Positions 5,144 to 5,471 of a stretch of DNA of 5,471 nt are shown here, piece by piece. A program made the translations under genes and the position numbers. Location: positions 415 to 5,885 of the forward strand of contig DHMB01000070.1 of assembly GCA_002405565.1 (NCBI GenBank), in the 5' to 3' direction. Source of the stretch: Clostridiales bacterium UBA4653 (GTDB taxonomy: Bacteria > Bacillota > Clostridia > Oscillospirales > CAG-272). Positions within the stretch are counted from its first letter, which is position 1, and every line of letters begins with the position of its first letter. The notes beneath the pieces are model-generated. The model had not been told where the DNA came from and ran no database searches. It saw only the letters and a program-made list of their open reading frames with translations.

Positions 5144-5471
5144 CAGAAAAAACAATAGCAATTCTCGGCTCAACCGGCTCGATAGGCAGGCAGGCGATCG
5201 ACGCGGCTGAGCACAGAGGTTACATTATAAACGCGATGGCGTTCGGCTCGAATTATGCGCTCGGAAGAGAGCAGATATTGAGAGTGAAACCGGAGTACTG
5301 TGCCGTTTCCGATGTCGGAACCGCGAAAATGCTTGCCGCAGACGCGCGCTCTGTCGGCACGAAGCTGTTTTGCGGAGCGGGATGTATCGAAGCGATGCTT
5401 TCCGAGGCAAAGAGCGACGTCTGCATAAACGGAATCGGCGGGTTTGACGGGCTTTTGCCGACGATATCCGC
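5140..5471 (+). CDS. dxr: 1-deoxy-D-xylulose 5-phosphate reductoisomerase, N-terminal part (3' end outside window)
   Basis: Converts 1-deoxyxylulose 5-phosphate to 2-C-methylerythritol 4-phosphate with NADPH, the committed step of the MEP isoprenoid pathway, in the cytosol. 110 codons are visible of about 380-400. The NADPH-binding Rossmann motif LGSTGSIGRQA lies at residues 9-19, GSN at 36-38 fits the adenosine-phosphate contact, and NGIGGFDGLLPT near 98-109 matches the conserved strand that reads like NAIVGAAGLLPT in many homologues. The active-site Asp/Glu residues and flexible loop lie beyond the window. The start overlaps the cdsA stop as ATGA. The only Shine-Dalgarno-like run, AAGGG (5122-5126), is 13 bases away, so translation probably depends on coupling to cdsA. 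Its place after cdsA is the standard Firmicutes order, and its pathway supplies the substrate chain for UppS. Confidence 0.93.
   Translation, partial: MTEKTIAILGSTGSIGRQAIDAAEHRGYIINAMAFGSNYALGREQILRVKPEYCAVSDVGTAKMLAADARSVGTKLFCGAGCIEAMLSEAKSDVCINGIGGFDGLLPTIS

Noticed and set aside
1..5471. CRISPR array, insertion sequence, tRNA, riboswitch or defence system
   Set aside because: No spaced direct repeats, terminal inverted repeats, tRNA cloverleaf or known riboswitch core was seen, and coding sequence of familiar housekeeping families fills nearly all the window.

Overview
The window is a stretch of ordinary bacterial chromosome with every gene on the + strand. It holds the end of one gene, five complete genes and the beginning of another. 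The order pyrH-frr-uppS-cdsA-dxr is a classic Firmicutes arrangement. Together with close matches to Bacillus/Clostridium proteins (PyrH begins MEKPAYKR), frequent ATA and AGA codons and moderate GC, this suggests a member of the Clostridia, perhaps a gut Oscillospiraceae-type organism. That placement is inference; no rRNA or species marker is present.

Layout. Positions 1-387 are the last 128 codons of ribulose-phosphate 3-epimerase (rpe). After 43 bases comes a long, EpsC-type serine O-acetyltransferase (431-1321), the first step of cysteine synthesis. After 85 bases with an imperfect hairpin comes a HAD-family phosphatase of the phosphoglycolate phosphatase type (1407-2072). A strong 15-bp hairpin at 2077-2114 closes this first unit. 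A new transcription unit then starts from a near-consensus sigma-A promoter (2149-2177) and a roughly 58-base structured leader, followed by pyrH (UMP kinase), frr (ribosome recycling factor), uppS (undecaprenyl diphosphate synthase), cdsA (CDP-diacylglycerol synthase) and the N-terminal third of dxr (DXP reductoisomerase), which runs off the right edge.

How the genes work together. The second unit is a growth-linked operon. PyrH feeds UTP/CTP pools, and CTP is the co-substrate of CdsA. Frr recycles ribosomes. Dxr starts the committed MEP isoprenoid route, whose products UppS elongates into the undecaprenyl carrier for cell-wall synthesis. CdsA supplies CDP-diacylglycerol for phospholipids. 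Translational coupling is tight: pyrH/frr and cdsA/dxr overlap as ATGA, and uppS/cdsA are 1 base apart. The exception is the 72-base frr-uppS gap, which carries a stable hairpin. The first unit is less coherent (pentose phosphate pathway, cysteine synthesis, phosphate-ester clean-up).

I found no sign of a new defence, mobile or RNA-guided system. There are no CRISPR repeats, IS ends, tRNAs or large unexplained gaps. The points worth a second look are regulatory: the pyrH leader with two possible starts, the frr-uppS hairpin and the uppS start region. There is also a loop variation in PyrH, and the usual rpsB-tsf genes are missing just upstream of pyrH.
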